Positions 9,304 to 18,192 of a stretch of 64,000 nt of DNA are shown here, piece by piece (position 1 is the first letter of the stretch; every line of letters begins with the position of its first letter). The stretch is from Candidatus Soleaferrea massiliensis AP7. Its GTDB lineage: Bacteria; Bacillota; Clostridia; Oscillospirales; Ruminococcaceae. The translations under genes and the position numbers were made by a program. The DNA lies in contig NZ_CCYH01000005.1 in the NCBI RefSeq assembly GCF_000820765.1, forward strand, positions 19,504 through 83,503, read 5' to 3'. The notes under the pieces are model-generated. The model had not been told where the DNA came from, did not search any database, and saw nothing but the letters and a program-made list of their open reading frames with translations.

Positions 9304-10683
9304 TTAAAATTCGATCTTCTCCTCGATGAATTTGACCAGCTCTGCAATCGGCAGACGGGTCTGCTCCATCGTATCGCGGTCGCGGACTGTCACACAGCCG
9401 TCCTCCTTGGACTCGAAGTCGTAGGTGATGCAGAACGGCGTGCCGATCTCATCCTGACGGCGGTAGCGCTTGCCGATCGAACCGGCGTCGTCGTAGTCGA
9501 CCATGAAGTGCTTCGCGAGCGTCTGGTAGACCTCGCCGGCCTCCTCCGAAAGCTTTTTGGAGAGCGGCAGGACGCAGGCCTTGAACGGCGCGAGGGCCGG
9601 ATGCAGGCGCATGACGACGCGGGTGTCCTTCTCATCGAGCACCTCCTCGTCGTAGGCGTCGCACAGGAAGGCCAGCGCAACGCGGTCGGCGCCGAGCGAC
9701 GGCTCGATGACATACGGGATATATTTTTCGTTTGTGACGGTGTCGAAGTATTCCAGGCTCTTGCCGGACTGGTTGATGTGCTGCGTCAGGTCGAAGTCGG
9801 TGCGGTCCGCAACGCCCCACAGCTCGCCCCAGCCGAACGGGAACAGAAACTCGATGTCGGTCGTTGCGTTGGAGTAGTGCGAAAGCTCCTCCTGCTCATG
9901 GTCGCGCAGGCGGATGTTTTCTTCCCGGATGCCCAAGTTCAGCAGCCAGTTTTTGCAGGCGTCCTTCCAATAGGTGAACCAGGTGAGATCCTCGCCCGGC
10001 TTGCAGAAGAATTCCAGCTCCATCTGCTCGAATTCACGGGTGCGGAAGGTAAAGTTGCCCGGCGTGATTTCGTTGCGGAAGCTCTTGCCGATCTGGCAGA
10101 CGCCGAACGGCAGCTTTTTGCGGGTCGTACGCGCGACGTTCGCGAAGTTGACAAAGATGCCCTGCGCGGTTTCCGGACGCAGGAAGATTTCATTCTTCGC
10201 GTCCTCGGTGACGCCCTGGAAAGTTTTAAACATCAGGTTGAACTTGCGGATGTCGGTGAAGTTCGTGCTGCCGCATTCCGGGCATTTGATGCCGTTTTCC
10301 TTGATGAAGTCCATCATCTGCTCGTTGGACCATCCGTTCGGCGCGGCGTCGGACTGATCCTCAATCAGTTTGTCGGCGCGGTGGCGGGTCTTGCAGTCCT
10401 TGCAGTCCATCAGCGGGTCGGAAAAGCCGCCGACATGGCCGGACGCCACCCAGACCTGCGGGTTCATCAGAATCGCGCAGTCGAGGCCGACGTTGTACGG
10501 GGATTCCTGCACAAACTTCTTCCACCATGCCTTCTTGACATTGTTTTTAAATTCCACGCCCAGCGGGCCGTAATCCCAGGTATTCGCAAGACCTCCGTAG
10601 ATTTCGGAACCGGAATAGACGAAGCCCCTTCCTTTGCATAAAGAGACGATCTTCTCCATGGTCTTCTCTGAATTCGAAATCAT
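9304..10683 (-). CDS. glyS: Glycyl-tRNA synthetase (dimeric, class II)
   Basis: Charges tRNA-Gly with glycine in the cytoplasm. The 459-residue length matches the alpha2-type bacterial/eukaryotic-like GlyRS, not the alpha2beta2 GlyQ/GlyS type. Early residues read [20 protein letters not shown] then [20 protein letters not shown], a hallmark of this family. Class II motif 2 is in [20 protein letters not shown] and motif 3 in [11 protein letters not shown] zinc-knuckle-like CPECGS and [11 protein letters not shown] are visible in the insertion. ATG 10683 has GGAGG 10 bases upstream; the frame extends 14 codons further to 10725 without a good ribosome binding site. It is a single gene with its own terminator. 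I could not find a T-box in the leader. Confidence 0.95.
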   Translation of the reverse strand: MISNSEKTMEKIVSLCKGRGFVYSGSEIYGGLANTWDYGPLGVEFKNNVKKAWWKKFVQESPYNVGLDCAILMNPQVWVASGHVGGFSDPLMDCKDCKTRHRADKLIEDQSDAAPNGWSNEQMMDFIKENGIKCPECGSTNFTDIRKFNLMFKTFQGVTEDAKNEIFLRPETAQGIFVNFANVARTTRKKLPFGVCQIGKSFRNEITPGNFTFRTREFEQMELEFFCKPGEDLTWFTYWKDACKNWLLNLGIREENIRLRDHEQEELSHYSNATTDIEFLFPFGWGELWGVADRTDFDLTQHINQSGKSLEYFDTVTNEKYIPYVIEPSLGADRVALAFLCDAYDEEVLDEKDTRVVMRLHPALAPFKACVLPLSKKLSEEAGEVYQTLAKHFMVDYDDAGSIGKRYRRQDEIGTPFCITYDFESKEDGCVTVRDRDTMEQTRLPIAELVKFIEEKIEF

Positions 10684-10969
10684 CGCTGTATTACCTCCGT
10701 TATCATCTTCAAAGTTTCCCATCAAACGGGAAAAAGCGGCGGCATCTTTATAAGAGCCTACATAACTACTAGTTTAAAACGAAACGGGGAAGAAGTCAAG
10801 GAAAAAATACCTGCCGTCGGCGCCGGACGGCGAAACAGCTGGCTGCCGCCGTGTTTCCCGGGGAATGATTCCCGTTTCATGGAGCACACCGCGGTTCGGC
10901 GCTTGGTGGTGTTCTGCGTGACAGATGGCGTCCCATGTGAAAAACGGACAAAAATCTTTTGAAAAGGTA

Positions 10970-11000
10970 TTGTTTGTGACGTAAGGTCATAAGGTATAAT
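10970..11000 (+). promoter_or_regulatory. MerR-type promoter with 19-bp spacer and dyad operator
   Basis: TTGTTT (10970-10975), a 19-base spacer, then TATAAT (10995-11000). The spacer contains the dyad TGAC-GTAAG-GTCA. An over-long 19-bp spacer with a central palindrome is the signature of promoters activated by MerR-family proteins through DNA distortion. The first gene downstream is itself a MerR regulator. Confidence 0.85.
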
Positions 11001-11019
11001 AGAGACAGAGGTGATTGAA

Positions 11020-11820
11020 ATGTCGAACAACAGAGCGATCCCCCAGGGATATATGACCGTGGGGGAGGTCGCGAAGAAGATGGGCATAACCGTCCGCACC
11101 CTGCAGTACTACGACCGGGAGGGCCTGCTTTCGCCGTCGGCGGAGAGCGAGGGCGGCCGCAGGCTCTATACAGATAAGGATATGATCAAGCTGCATCAGA
11201 TCCTGTCCATGAAGAGCCTCGGTTTTTCACTGGACACGATTAAAAACCGTTTGATACCCATGGATTCCCCCGTCGATGTCGCCAATGCGCTGACAGAACA
11301 GGCGGCCGCCATCCGCGCAAAGATGGATGCCCTTTCGGAATCCCTGCAGGCGATCGAAGCGCTGAAAGCGGAGGTGCTGCAGATGCAAACGGTGGATTTC
11401 AAGAAGTACGCCGACATCATCGTCAACCTGCAGATGAAAAATGAGTTCTACTGGCTGATCAAGCATTTCGACGATCAAACGCTGGACCATATGCGCAGCC
11501 GGTTCGATCAGGAAAGCGGCAATGCGATGATCGGTTTGTTCAATCATCTGCAGAACGAGGCGGTAAAGCTCCAGCGGGAGGGCGTGCCGCCCGAGAGTGA
11601 AAAGGGGCAGGCGCTTGCGAAGGCCTACTGGGATATGATTATGGAGTTTACCTCCGGGGATATGAGCCTGCTGCCAAAGCTGATGGAGATTGGAAGCTTC
11701 GCTGGGGTGGACAATGAGTGGAAGCAGAAACAATTGCTTGCCATCACATATATCGAACCGGCCCTGGATGTCTATCTTTCCAGGCTGGGAATCAATCCGT
11801 TTGAGGAGGGAACAACATGA
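11020..11820 (+). CDS. MerR-family transcriptional activator
   Basis: Regulator of 266 residues. The N-terminal winged helix-turn-helix is typical (TVGEVAKKMGITVRTLQYYD, then EGLLSPSAESEGGRRLYT), followed by a dimerisation coiled coil around residues 80-125. The C-terminal domain of about 140 residues lacks the cysteines of metal-sensing MerR proteins and may bind an organic ligand (TipA/BmrR-like in size, but fold not identified). ATG 11020 has AGAGG 8 bases upstream; a GTG at 11011 overlaps that site. Its stop overlaps the ATPase start (ATGA), so the three genes form one operon from the MerR-type promoter, predicting autoregulation and drug- or stress-induced export. Confidence 0.88.
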   Translation: MSNNRAIPQGYMTVGEVAKKMGITVRTLQYYDREGLLSPSAESEGGRRLYTDKDMIKLHQILSMKSLGFSLDTIKNRLIPMDSPVDVANALTEQAAAIRAKMDALSESLQAIEALKAEVLQMQTVDFKKYADIIVNLQMKNEFYWLIKHFDDQTLDHMRSRFDQESGNAMIGLFNHLQNEAVKLQREGVPPESEKGQALAKAYWDMIMEFTSGDMSLLPKLMEIGSFAGVDNEWKQKQLLAITYIEPALDVYLSRLGINPFEEGTT

Positions 11821-12632
11821 ACGAAGCCATCAAAGTTGACGGGCTGAAAAAATGTTACGGCGGCCATACGGTGCTGAAGGGCCTGCGTTTCCATGTGGGA
11901 AAAGGGGAGATCTTTGCGCTGCTCGGCGTAAACGGCGCGGGCAAAACCACCGCTCTCGAATGCATCGAGGGCCTGCGCAGGTACGATGGCGGCAGCGTCG
12001 CGGTGCAGGGCAGAATGGGCATCCAGCTGCAGTCGGCGACGCTCCCGGAACACATCCGTCCGATGGAAGCCGTGCGGTTATTCGCGAAATGGAACCATGC
12101 AGAGATTGACCATACCATGCTTGCCGCCCTTGGAATCGACGAGCTGGGGAAAAAGCAGTATGCCCAGCTGTCCACAGGGCAGAAGCGGCGCCTGCATTTG
12201 GCGCTGGCTTTGATCAGTGATCCGGACATCGTGTTCCTTGACGAGCCGACCGCCGGGCTGGATGTTGAAGGCAGGGTGTCGCTCCACGACCAGATACGCA
12301 GACTGAAAGCGCAGGGGAAGACCATTGTGCTGGCCAGCCACGACATGGCGGAGGTCGAAGCCCTGTGCGACCGCATAGCGATTCTGAACGGCGGCAAGAT
12401 TGTGTTTTTGGGCACGGTTGAAGAACTCACCGCGAAGGTTGGCAGCCATTACACGATTCATATCAAGACCGAGACGGGCGATGCGTGTTATGAATCCGAC
12501 GACATCGCGGAAACCATGCTGACCCTGCTGGGGGATTTCAAACAAAAAGGCATCGCCGTATTGGACATCAAGGTAGACAGAGGGACACTGGAACAGCATT
12601 TTATCGATATAGCGAGGGGGAATGAAGCATGA
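11817..12632 (+). CDS. ABC transporter ATP-binding protein (ABC-2 exporter type)
   Basis: Cytoplasmic ATPase of 271 residues that powers the permease encoded next. Visible motifs: Walker A GVNGAGKTT (about residues 37-45), signature LSTGQKRR (about 120), Walker B IVFLDEPTAGLD, and the H-loop in VLASHDMAE. The C-terminal 70 residues resemble the extension of DrrA/CcmA-type exporter ATPases. Its start overlaps the merR stop, and its stop overlaps the permease start (both ATGA), which indicates translational coupling. Confidence 0.93.
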   Translation: MNEAIKVDGLKKCYGGHTVLKGLRFHVGKGEIFALLGVNGAGKTTALECIEGLRRYDGGSVAVQGRMGIQLQSATLPEHIRPMEAVRLFAKWNHAEIDHTMLAALGIDELGKKQYAQLSTGQKRRLHLALALISDPDIVFLDEPTAGLDVEGRVSLHDQIRRLKAQGKTIVLASHDMAEVEALCDRIAILNGGKIVFLGTVEELTAKVGSHYTIHIKTETGDACYESDDIAETMLTLLGDFKQKGIAVLDIKVDRGTLEQHFIDIARGNEA

Positions 12633-13348
12633 GCGCGTTTTTATATGGCGTGGCGCTGCAATGGAAGCTGGATATTCGAAGCAGGGCGCTGCTCATCACC
12701 TGTTATGTTGTCCCGCTGCTGTTCTTTGCCGTGATGGGCGGGATTTTCACATCCATCAATCCGCAGGCTAAGGACACGCTGATACAGTCCATGACCGTAA
12801 TGGGGGTGTCGATGGGGGCGCTAATCGGCCTGCCGCCCACCCTTTCGGAGATATACGGAAGCGATATGAAAAAGGTATACAGGGCCAACGGAGTGCCGCT
12901 GTATCTTGGACTGGTTTCTGTATTTTTGTCCGCGTTCATCCATCTGCTACTGATGTCCGCCATCATTTACGTCATTGCCCCGGTTGCTTTCGACGCGGCG
13001 CTCCCGGTAAGCCTGCCTGCCTATTTTGGCTCGCTCGCCCTGTTTACCGCGGTGTCCCTGAGCATCGGATGCGTGCTGGGGCTGATGGTGAAAAGACCGG
13101 CGAAGCTTACCATGATCTCACAGATCATATTCCTGCCGTCCATCATGTTGTCGGGGATCATGTTTTCCGCCGATCTGCTTCCCCGGTTCCTTCAGGTTAT
13201 AGGAAAGTTATTCCCCGCGGCATGGGGATACGATTTGATGGCAAAGGGCGGCTTTTCCCTTGGCAGCTTGTGGCCTTTGGCAGCGATTCTGGCGGTTGCG
13301 GTATTCCTGTGCGGGCTCATGTTACATAAATTGAAATCGGAAGCATAA
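12629..13348 (+). CDS. ABC-2 family transporter permease
   Basis: Integral membrane protein of 239 residues with about six hydrophobic segments (for example ALLITCYVVPLLFFAVMGG and ALFTAVSLSIGCVLGLMV). The layout fits an ABC-2 half-size permease that works as a dimer with the preceding ATPase. The substrate is unknown; MerR control suggests a toxic small molecule or envelope stress signal. It is the last gene of the merR-ABC operon and is followed by a terminator. Confidence 0.88.
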   Translation: MSAFLYGVALQWKLDIRSRALLITCYVVPLLFFAVMGGIFTSINPQAKDTLIQSMTVMGVSMGALIGLPPTLSEIYGSDMKKVYRANGVPLYLGLVSVFLSAFIHLLLMSAIIYVIAPVAFDAALPVSLPAYFGSLALFTAVSLSIGCVLGLMVKRPAKLTMISQIIFLPSIMLSGIMFSADLLPRFLQVIGKLFPAAWGYDLMAKGGFSLGSLWPLAAILAVAVFLCGLMLHKLKSEA

Positions 13349-13412
13349 GCCGGTTGAAGCAAAGTCTCCGATCCGAATGTTGTCCGCACCGCGGAGCATA
13401 TCCTACGTTGAA

Positions 13413-13446
13413 AAGGACCGGCATGGTTTTCACCATGCCGGTCCTT
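13413..13446 (+). terminator. Rho-independent terminator of merR-ABC operon
   Basis: A 14-bp perfect stem (13413-13426 and 13433-13446; arms AAGGACCGGCATGG/CCATGCCGGTCCTT) with a 6-base loop, 65 bases after the permease stop. Confidence 0.85.
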
Positions 13447-13489
13447 CGTTCGCAATGATCTGATTTTTAATTGGATGGTATTCTGGTCA

Positions 13490-13906
13490 TGGTTCTGCTG
13501 TGGCACAGCGGTTTTACTTGGTTTGCCAAGATGCCTTGGCAAGGTGGCCGTTACTTCGCTGTGGCACAGCGGTTTGCTTATGTTTACCAAGTGACACTTG
13601 GCTGTGTGGTCGTTGCTCCGCTGAAGCGCAGTAGCTCTACTGTATTTACCAAGTAACACCTTGGCAAAGTGGCAGTTACTTCTTTGCCGGCCAAAGAAGT
13701 AACCAAGAAAGGCCGTTCAAGGGGGCCATGCACAGTGCCGCTCAAGGCCAGATGGCCCCCTTGAAAATCCCCTCTGATATCCCGTTTTCCCTTCGGCCGC
13801 CTGCGGGCGGCGTTTTGCTTTTGGCTGAGTGGTTGGGCATAGCTAGCAGCGGACGCTTCCCCGGTTACAGGTTGTTTTTATGGTACCCCGATACTTCGGC
13901 TGGTAC
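13490..13906 (+). repeat. Dispersed repeat element, copy A (intact)
   Basis: A non-coding, highly structured element. It contains two direct copies of GCTGTGGCACAGCGGTTT (near 13498 and 13559), several TTTACCAAGT...CTTGGC hairpins, and a 12-bp stem GTTACTTCTTTG/CAAAGAAGTAAC (around 13675-13703). These are followed by AGAAAGGCCGTTCAAGGGGG and a conserved tail to about 13906. Much of it recurs at 62585-63607 (interrupted by an IS) and partly at 63894-64000 in inverse orientation. No protein is encoded. Confidence 0.8.
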
Positions 13907-13991
13907 CGTATCTTTATATCCGTTTTATGGCTTATTTGTCGGTAAATACTATCGTAAAGCTGTGCGGTTCATAAAAAATTTACATCTATCC

Positions 13992-14052
13992 TTTTACTCA
14001 AATAAGCAACAATTTACTCGAACAAGAGTAATATTACTTCTGCTCGAGTAAA
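13992..14052. promoter_or_regulatory. Cluster of TTTACTC motifs, possible operator array
   Basis: TTTACTC occurs at 13994-14000 and 14013-14019, its complement AGAGTAA at 14025-14031, and GAGTAAA at 14046-14052. The pair TTTACTCGA (14013-14021) / TCGAGTAAA (14044-14052) is an inverted repeat. It sits just upstream of a promoter for the next gene and looks like a multi-site regulator binding region. No cognate regulator was identified. Confidence 0.4.
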
Positions 14053-14099
14053 CTTCCAAAATAAGTATTTTTCAAACAAAATCACTAGTCATTTTGTGT

Positions 14100-14128
14100 T
14101 TGATTTCCAGCTTTATTTAAGGTACAAT
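14100..14128 (+). promoter_or_regulatory. Promoter for 117-residue hypothetical protein
   Basis: TTGATT (14100-14105), 17-base spacer, TACAAT (14123-14128), about 145 bases before the start codon at 14274. Confidence 0.5.
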
Positions 14129-14273
14129 TCTCCATTGTAGGGGGTGAACATACAGAAAACATCCAAAAACGCATAGCCGACCGACCGCATAGGAATCGCG
14201 GGCGGACGTTGTGAGAACGGAAATTTAGATAAAGAAAAAATCAATTTGTTGACTCGATGAAAGGAGCGGCACA

Positions 14274-14627
14274 ATGGACGAATTTGAAAAACACAAGGAA
14301 GAAGAACGTATCCGGCGCGGCTATACCGAAAGCTATCTGTCGGCCATGACGCGGCGGCTGAATCTGCAGATGATAGGCAGCTTTATCCGCGATGGCAGTG
14401 ACAAGGTCTCCATCAGCTATGACAGCTTCAACCAGAGAGAAGCCGATGCGTATTCAAAACTGGAAAATCGATTGACTGAAAAATACGGCAAAAAAGAAGC
14501 GGACGAAATCATTACCCATGTGAACGAATATTCCTTCGTTGTTGAAGAAATTTATTTCAGCCTGGGCATGAAAACCGGGGCAACCCTGCACTGCAAGCTG
14601 ACCGACAACTTTGAAACGGATATCTGA
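14274..14627 (+). CDS. Hypothetical protein, 117 residues
   Basis: I do not recognise this protein. It is soluble and highly charged, starting MDEFEKHKEEERIRRGYTES, predicted mostly helical, with a central YSKLENRLTEKYGKKEADEI segment and a C-terminal part reading YSFVVEEIYFSLGMKTGATL. There is no signal peptide, membrane segment or metal motif. The pattern of a helical small protein with a conserved aromatic YFSLGMK region resembles uncharacterised DUF families common in Clostridia. AGGAG lies 7 bases upstream of the ATG, supporting real translation. It has its own promoter. Confidence 0.75.
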   Translation: MDEFEKHKEEERIRRGYTESYLSAMTRRLNLQMIGSFIRDGSDKVSISYDSFNQREADAYSKLENRLTEKYGKKEADEIITHVNEYSFVVEEIYFSLGMKTGATLHCKLTDNFETDI

Positions 14628-14755
14628 GGGGTGAACAGCCGGCGCTCAGCTTACGTCCGCATGGAAGTCCCTATGTGCATCCCAATATATGCTGCGGATG
14701 AGAAGGCGCGCATATATCTGCCGAAGCTCCGCTCGCCTTTCGTTTTCAGAAACGG

Positions 14756-15352
14756 CTATATCCAGCGCACGATGTCCTCCAGCTTTCTGCGGGGCCGCTT
14801 GCCGGGGGATTCGTCCGGATATCCCAGCGAAAGGGCGGCCGCAAGCTGCCCCTGTCCGCCGATCCACGACTGAAGCTCCTCATACGCGAAGTAGATGTCG
14901 CAGATCCACAGGCTTCCAATCCCCAGGGCGTGGGCTGCCAGCGACATATTCTGTATGGCCGCGCCGACCGACTGCAGGTTGGCCATTTCATAGAACCGCT
15001 GTTCCATATCAAGCGGCTCGGATAAGTCCAGTCCCAGCGGGTTGCTGATGAAGATGGTCACCGGCGCCTGCTTCATGATCGCGGCGGTGTATTCTGCGCC
15101 GGCAAGATGCCGCGCGCTGCCGGGCAGCCGGCTGACGCCGGTCTGTTCCCGCAGGATCCCCTGCTCCATGCGCGAGAGCATTCCTGCTTTGGAGGCGCCG
15201 CGCACGATGGTGAAGTGCCACGGCTGGCGGTTTTTCGATGAGGGCGCCTGCATACCGGCCTCTATGACCGCGCGGACCATTTCTTCAGGGACCTCCCGGT
15301 CGGTGAAGGCGCGGATGCTGCGGCGGCCGCAGATGGTATCAAATAATTCCAT
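14756..15352 (-). CDS. Nitroreductase-family FMN protein
   Basis: FMN-dependent oxidoreductase of 198 residues. The N-terminus RRSIRAFTDREVPEEMVRAV followed by QAPSSKNRQPWHF is the conserved FMN/substrate-binding start of the nitroreductase superfamily, and the C-terminal GYPDESPGKRPRRKLEDIV matches the family's closing motif. Such enzymes reduce nitroaromatics, quinones or flavins; the physiological substrate is not predictable. AGGAG lies 7-8 bases before the ATG. It follows mgtE on the same strand with a 91-base gap and may be co-transcribed with it. Confidence 0.92.
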   Translation of the reverse strand: MELFDTICGRRSIRAFTDREVPEEMVRAVIEAGMQAPSSKNRQPWHFTIVRGASKAGMLSRMEQGILREQTGVSRLPGSARHLAGAEYTAAIMKQAPVTIFISNPLGLDLSEPLDMEQRFYEMANLQSVGAAIQNMSLAAHALGIGSLWICDIYFAYEELQSWIGGQGQLAAALSLGYPDESPGKRPRRKLEDIVRWI

Positions 15353-15443
15353 ATATAAACTCCTTTGATCAAACTGAGCTGCTGCGAAGATATTTCATGC
15401 AGAAAAAGAATATCCGCTGGAAAAAACGGATGGATGCCTTTCC

Positions 15444-16793
15444 CTATAGCTGCAGCAAAGACTGTGCGATGGTGAAATAGATGATCAGCGAAAATGCGTC
15501 TACAATCGTGGTGATCAGCGGCGCGGCCATGATGGCCGGGTCCGCCTTCAGCAGCTTGGCAGCCATTGGCAGGATGCCGCCGATGGTTTTCGCCATGACG
15601 ACGGTCGCCAGCAGGGCGAACGCCACGGTGAGCGCCACCATCTCGTTTCCCGGATAGGTGACGGCCAGCCGCACAAAGTTGACGGCGCTCAGCACCACGC
15701 CGACAATCAGGCTGACCCGCATTTCCTTCCACAGCACGCGGAAGAAATCCGAAGGCCTGATCTCCCCAACCGCCATACCGCGGATGATCAGCGTGCTGCT
15801 CTGGCTTCCGGCATTGCCGCCGGTGTCGGTCAGCATCGGGATGAAGGTGACCAGCAGCGGCATCGTCGCGAAGGCGGCCTCATATTTGCCGAGGATCGAT
15901 CCGGTGATCATGCCGGAGATCATCAGCACCAGCAGCCAGACAATCCGCTTGCGGGCCAGTACGAACGGGTTGGTCTTCAGGTAGGGTTTTTCCGACGGCG
16001 CCATGGCGGCCATCTTTTCGAAGTCCTCGGTGGCCTCCTCCTCAATGACGTCCATCACGTCGTCGGCGGTGACGATGCCCACCAGCCGGTTTTCATGGTC
16101 GACCACCGGCATGGAGAGAAAGTCATATTTCATCATGCGCTGGACGACCTCTTCGCGGTCTTCGGTGGTCTGCGCCGTGATGACGTCGCGTTCCATCAGC
16201 GTATCGATGACCCTGTCGTCCGGCGAGAGCAGCAGCTCTTTGACCGTCACGACCCCCTCCAGCAGACGGAAGTCGTCGATGACATAGCAGGTATAGATCG
16301 ATTCGCGGTCCGCGCCGATGCGCCGGATGCGCTTGATCGCGTCGCTGACGGTCATGTTTTTGCGCAGGTCGATGAATTCGGCGGTCATGATGCTGCCGGC
16401 TGAATTCTCCGGGTAGTTCAAAAATTGGTTGATCAGCTTGCGCGTCTCCGGGTGCGCGTTCTGCAGCACCCGCTTGACGACGTTGGCGGGCAGCTCCTCG
16501 AGCATATCGACGGCGTCGTCGACAAACAGCTCCTCGACGATGACCGAAAGCTCCTGGTCGGTGATGGCCTCCACAATGACCTGCTGGGTTTCGCCGGGCA
16601 GCCTGGAAAAGACCTCGGCGGCAAGCTCCTTGGGCAGTGTGCGGAAGATCACGACCGCTTCCTCCTGCCCGAGCCGTTCAATGAAGTCGGCGATGTCCGC
16701 TTCATTCTCCTCGGCCAACAGCATGCGCAGTGCCCGGTAATCCTTCTGCTCCAGAAGCGCTGTCAAATGCTCAAAATTACAGTTCTGTTCCAT
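15444..16793 (-). CDS. mgtE: Magnesium transporter MgtE
   Basis: Mg2+ channel/transporter of the inner membrane, 449 residues, the usual length. Order: N-terminal MgtE superhelical domain (about 1-125), a CBS domain pair (about 130-260; MPVVDHENRLVGIVTADDVM), a connecting helix, and five membrane helices. The selectivity-region signature TDTGGNAGSQSSTL is present around residue 330. The cytoplasmic domains bind Mg2+ and close the pore when Mg2+ is plentiful. ATG 16793 is 9 bases from AGGAGG; an ATG at 16802 abuts that site and is unlikely. A strong hairpin lies in the leader. Confidence 0.95.
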   Translation of the reverse strand: MEQNCNFEHLTALLEQKDYRALRMLLAEENEADIADFIERLGQEEAVVIFRTLPKELAAEVFSRLPGETQQVIVEAITDQELSVIVEELFVDDAVDMLEELPANVVKRVLQNAHPETRKLINQFLNYPENSAGSIMTAEFIDLRKNMTVSDAIKRIRRIGADRESIYTCYVIDDFRLLEGVVTVKELLLSPDDRVIDTLMERDVITAQTTEDREEVVQRMMKYDFLSMPVVDHENRLVGIVTADDVMDVIEEEATEDFEKMAAMAPSEKPYLKTNPFVLARKRIVWLLVLMISGMITGSILGKYEAAFATMPLLVTFIPMLTDTGGNAGSQSSTLIIRGMAVGEIRPSDFFRVLWKEMRVSLIVGVVLSAVNFVRLAVTYPGNEMVALTVAFALLATVVMAKTIGGILPMAAKLLKADPAIMAAPLITTIVDAFSLIIYFTIAQSLLQL

Positions 16794-16849
16794 TGGTTCC
16801 ATCCTCCTGTTCTCTGAATTTACAGCAAGGAAGTCTCCAAACAGACAAA

Positions 16850-16895
16850 GCCAGCCCAAGGCGGCGGGCGTACAGACCCCCGTCCTTCGGCTGGC
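16850..16895 (-). other. Leader hairpin upstream of mgtE; rest of gap empty
   Basis: In the mgtE 5' region the arms GCCAGCC...GGGCTGGC (16850-16895), with inner AAGG/CCTT pairing, form a GC-rich stem followed on the minus strand by TTTGTCTGTTT. It could act as an attenuator. I looked for an M-box (ykoK) signature and did not find it. The remaining gap 16896-17164 shows no gene. Confidence 0.45.
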
Positions 16896-17164
16896 GAGAT
16901 TTCAGGCATCTTCACCTGATATCGTACACGGAGAAAACCGGTGCGGCGCAGGCGCTGGTATGCGTGAAATCATCGCTGTCCATTCTCGTACTTCGATCGC
17001 ATGTGTCCACCTGGTATTCCCCCTTTTTCATTGATGTTGCAGATGGGTGTCATCCCTTATCCTGAGGATAACACCTTCCGGCCCCGATTGCAAGTGAAAT
17101 CCCGGAATTCATGGGGTGAGAAGAAAAAAAAATATCGTCTCCTCCGCGTCCGAACCGGCGGCGC

Positions 17165-17344
17165 CTACTTGCCGGTGACGGCCGAAACGACCACCTTGCC
17201 GTCCCGGTCAAGCAGCGGTGTCATGCCGCCGGCATAACCGGATGAATGAAACATGTAGTTGACACCGGTTTCACGGTCCACCCAGATTTCGGTGATGTTT
17301 GTGATTCCCTGTGCATAGACGCGCTCAAATCGATTGTTGTCCAT
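17165..17344 (-). CDS. Small conserved protein, DUF6440-like
   Basis: A 59-residue protein beginning MDNNRFERVYAQGITNITEI, with the segment WVDRETGVNYMFHSSGYAGG followed by MTPLLDRDGKVVV. This beta-rich pattern (a ligand-like GVNY...SGYAGG...TPLLD block) is shared by a family of short Firmicutes proteins that I know as DUF6440; the family label is from memory. No signal peptide or cysteine motif. The ATG at 17344 has AGGGGA about 8 bases upstream. The frame extends to 17392, but those extra codons lack a ribosome binding site. Function unknown. Confidence 0.75.
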   Translation of the reverse strand: MDNNRFERVYAQGITNITEIWVDRETGVNYMFHSSGYAGGMTPLLDRDGKVVVSAVTGK

Positions 17345-17507
17345 AAAATAATCCCCTTTACAGTTATTTGGACAGGGAAGCGGGGCAGTCATGCTCCCTG
17401 TTTTCTCATGTCGAAGCTGTGATGGCCAGTATGTTCTTCCAGGCTCTTTCCCGCGGGCTTTCTATGGAATGCCGCGGCTCGATTTTTCCCCATATGGTTC
17501 GCGCGGG

Positions 17508-17939
17508 TCAAGCCGTTTTCTTTCTTTTAAGGACGCAGCGGCGCAGGAGCACGAAGAACAGGATGATTCCCACACCCAGCAGGATGTGCCCAAATCCGGC
17601 GATTCCGGAGATGCCGGCGTCCATTCCGGATGTCAGCCCGGCGCCGAGGACCTGGCAGACGCCGCGTACCGCCAGCATCGCGGCCGTCACGATAAGTCCG
17701 AGGTTATAGATGACAAAGAACGTGCCAAAGTGTTTCTGGTCGGAAAGGCGAAACGCCCGTTCCAGCAGGACGCACAGAAGGAAGAAGAACATGCCGAGCA
17801 AAAACAGGTGCGTGTGGACAAACGAAAGCGTCGTCTGCCCTTCAAATCCATGGAGCCTGGTGAACTCCCGGTAAAAGACCCCGCCGCACATGGCCAGTAC
17901 CGCATAGGCAAACGAGACGTTGAGCAGTTTTTTCATCAT
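17508..17939 (-). CDS. DUF2871 membrane protein
   Basis: Integral membrane protein of 143 residues with four hydrophobic segments. The N-terminus VSFAYAVLAMCGGVFYREFT, then LSFVHTHLFLLGMFFFLLCV, matches the DUF2871 family, whose conserved histidines (HTH) in the second helix suggest a cofactor or ion site, though none has been proved. AAAGG is 7 bases before ATG 17939; the upstream extension to 17999 is not needed. It is monocistronic in appearance. Function unknown. Confidence 0.82.
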   Translation of the reverse strand: MMKKLLNVSFAYAVLAMCGGVFYREFTRLHGFEGQTTLSFVHTHLFLLGMFFFLLCVLLERAFRLSDQKHFGTFFVIYNLGLIVTAAMLAVRGVCQVLGAGLTSGMDAGISGIAGFGHILLGVGIILFFVLLRRCVLKRKKTA

Positions 17940-18163
17940 AATACCGCCTTTCTGGTTTTGATGTGTATGGCTGCTGGATTTTTCAGCCTGCCCCTTCAAA
18001 GCTGCAGGATATCATTCGGCGCTGTGTTCTGAGCGCCGCCATGCTTCCGATAGGGCAGTGTCCGCCTTCTTGAGAGGATGGCGGAACCGTTTTTTCTGTT
18101 TTCCTCATGGATATCACACATCCTGACAAAATACACATCAAACATTTGTGTTGATACCGTTCT

Positions 18164-18192
18164 ATTATAACATTTCGTTGCAGAAAATGGAA
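18164..18192 (-). promoter_or_regulatory. Possible promoter for DUF2871 gene
   Basis: Minus strand TTCCAT (18187-18192), 17-base spacer, perfect TATAAT (18164-18169). The -35 box is poor and the leader would be over 200 bases. Confidence 0.35.

Noticed and set aside
10684..11010. T-box riboswitch before glyS
   Set aside because: No T-box sequence or specifier stem could be found on the minus strand in the available leader.
16810..17164. M-box (ykoK) riboswitch before mgtE
   Set aside because: Conserved M-box sequence blocks are not visible; only a hairpin remains, and I report that as such.
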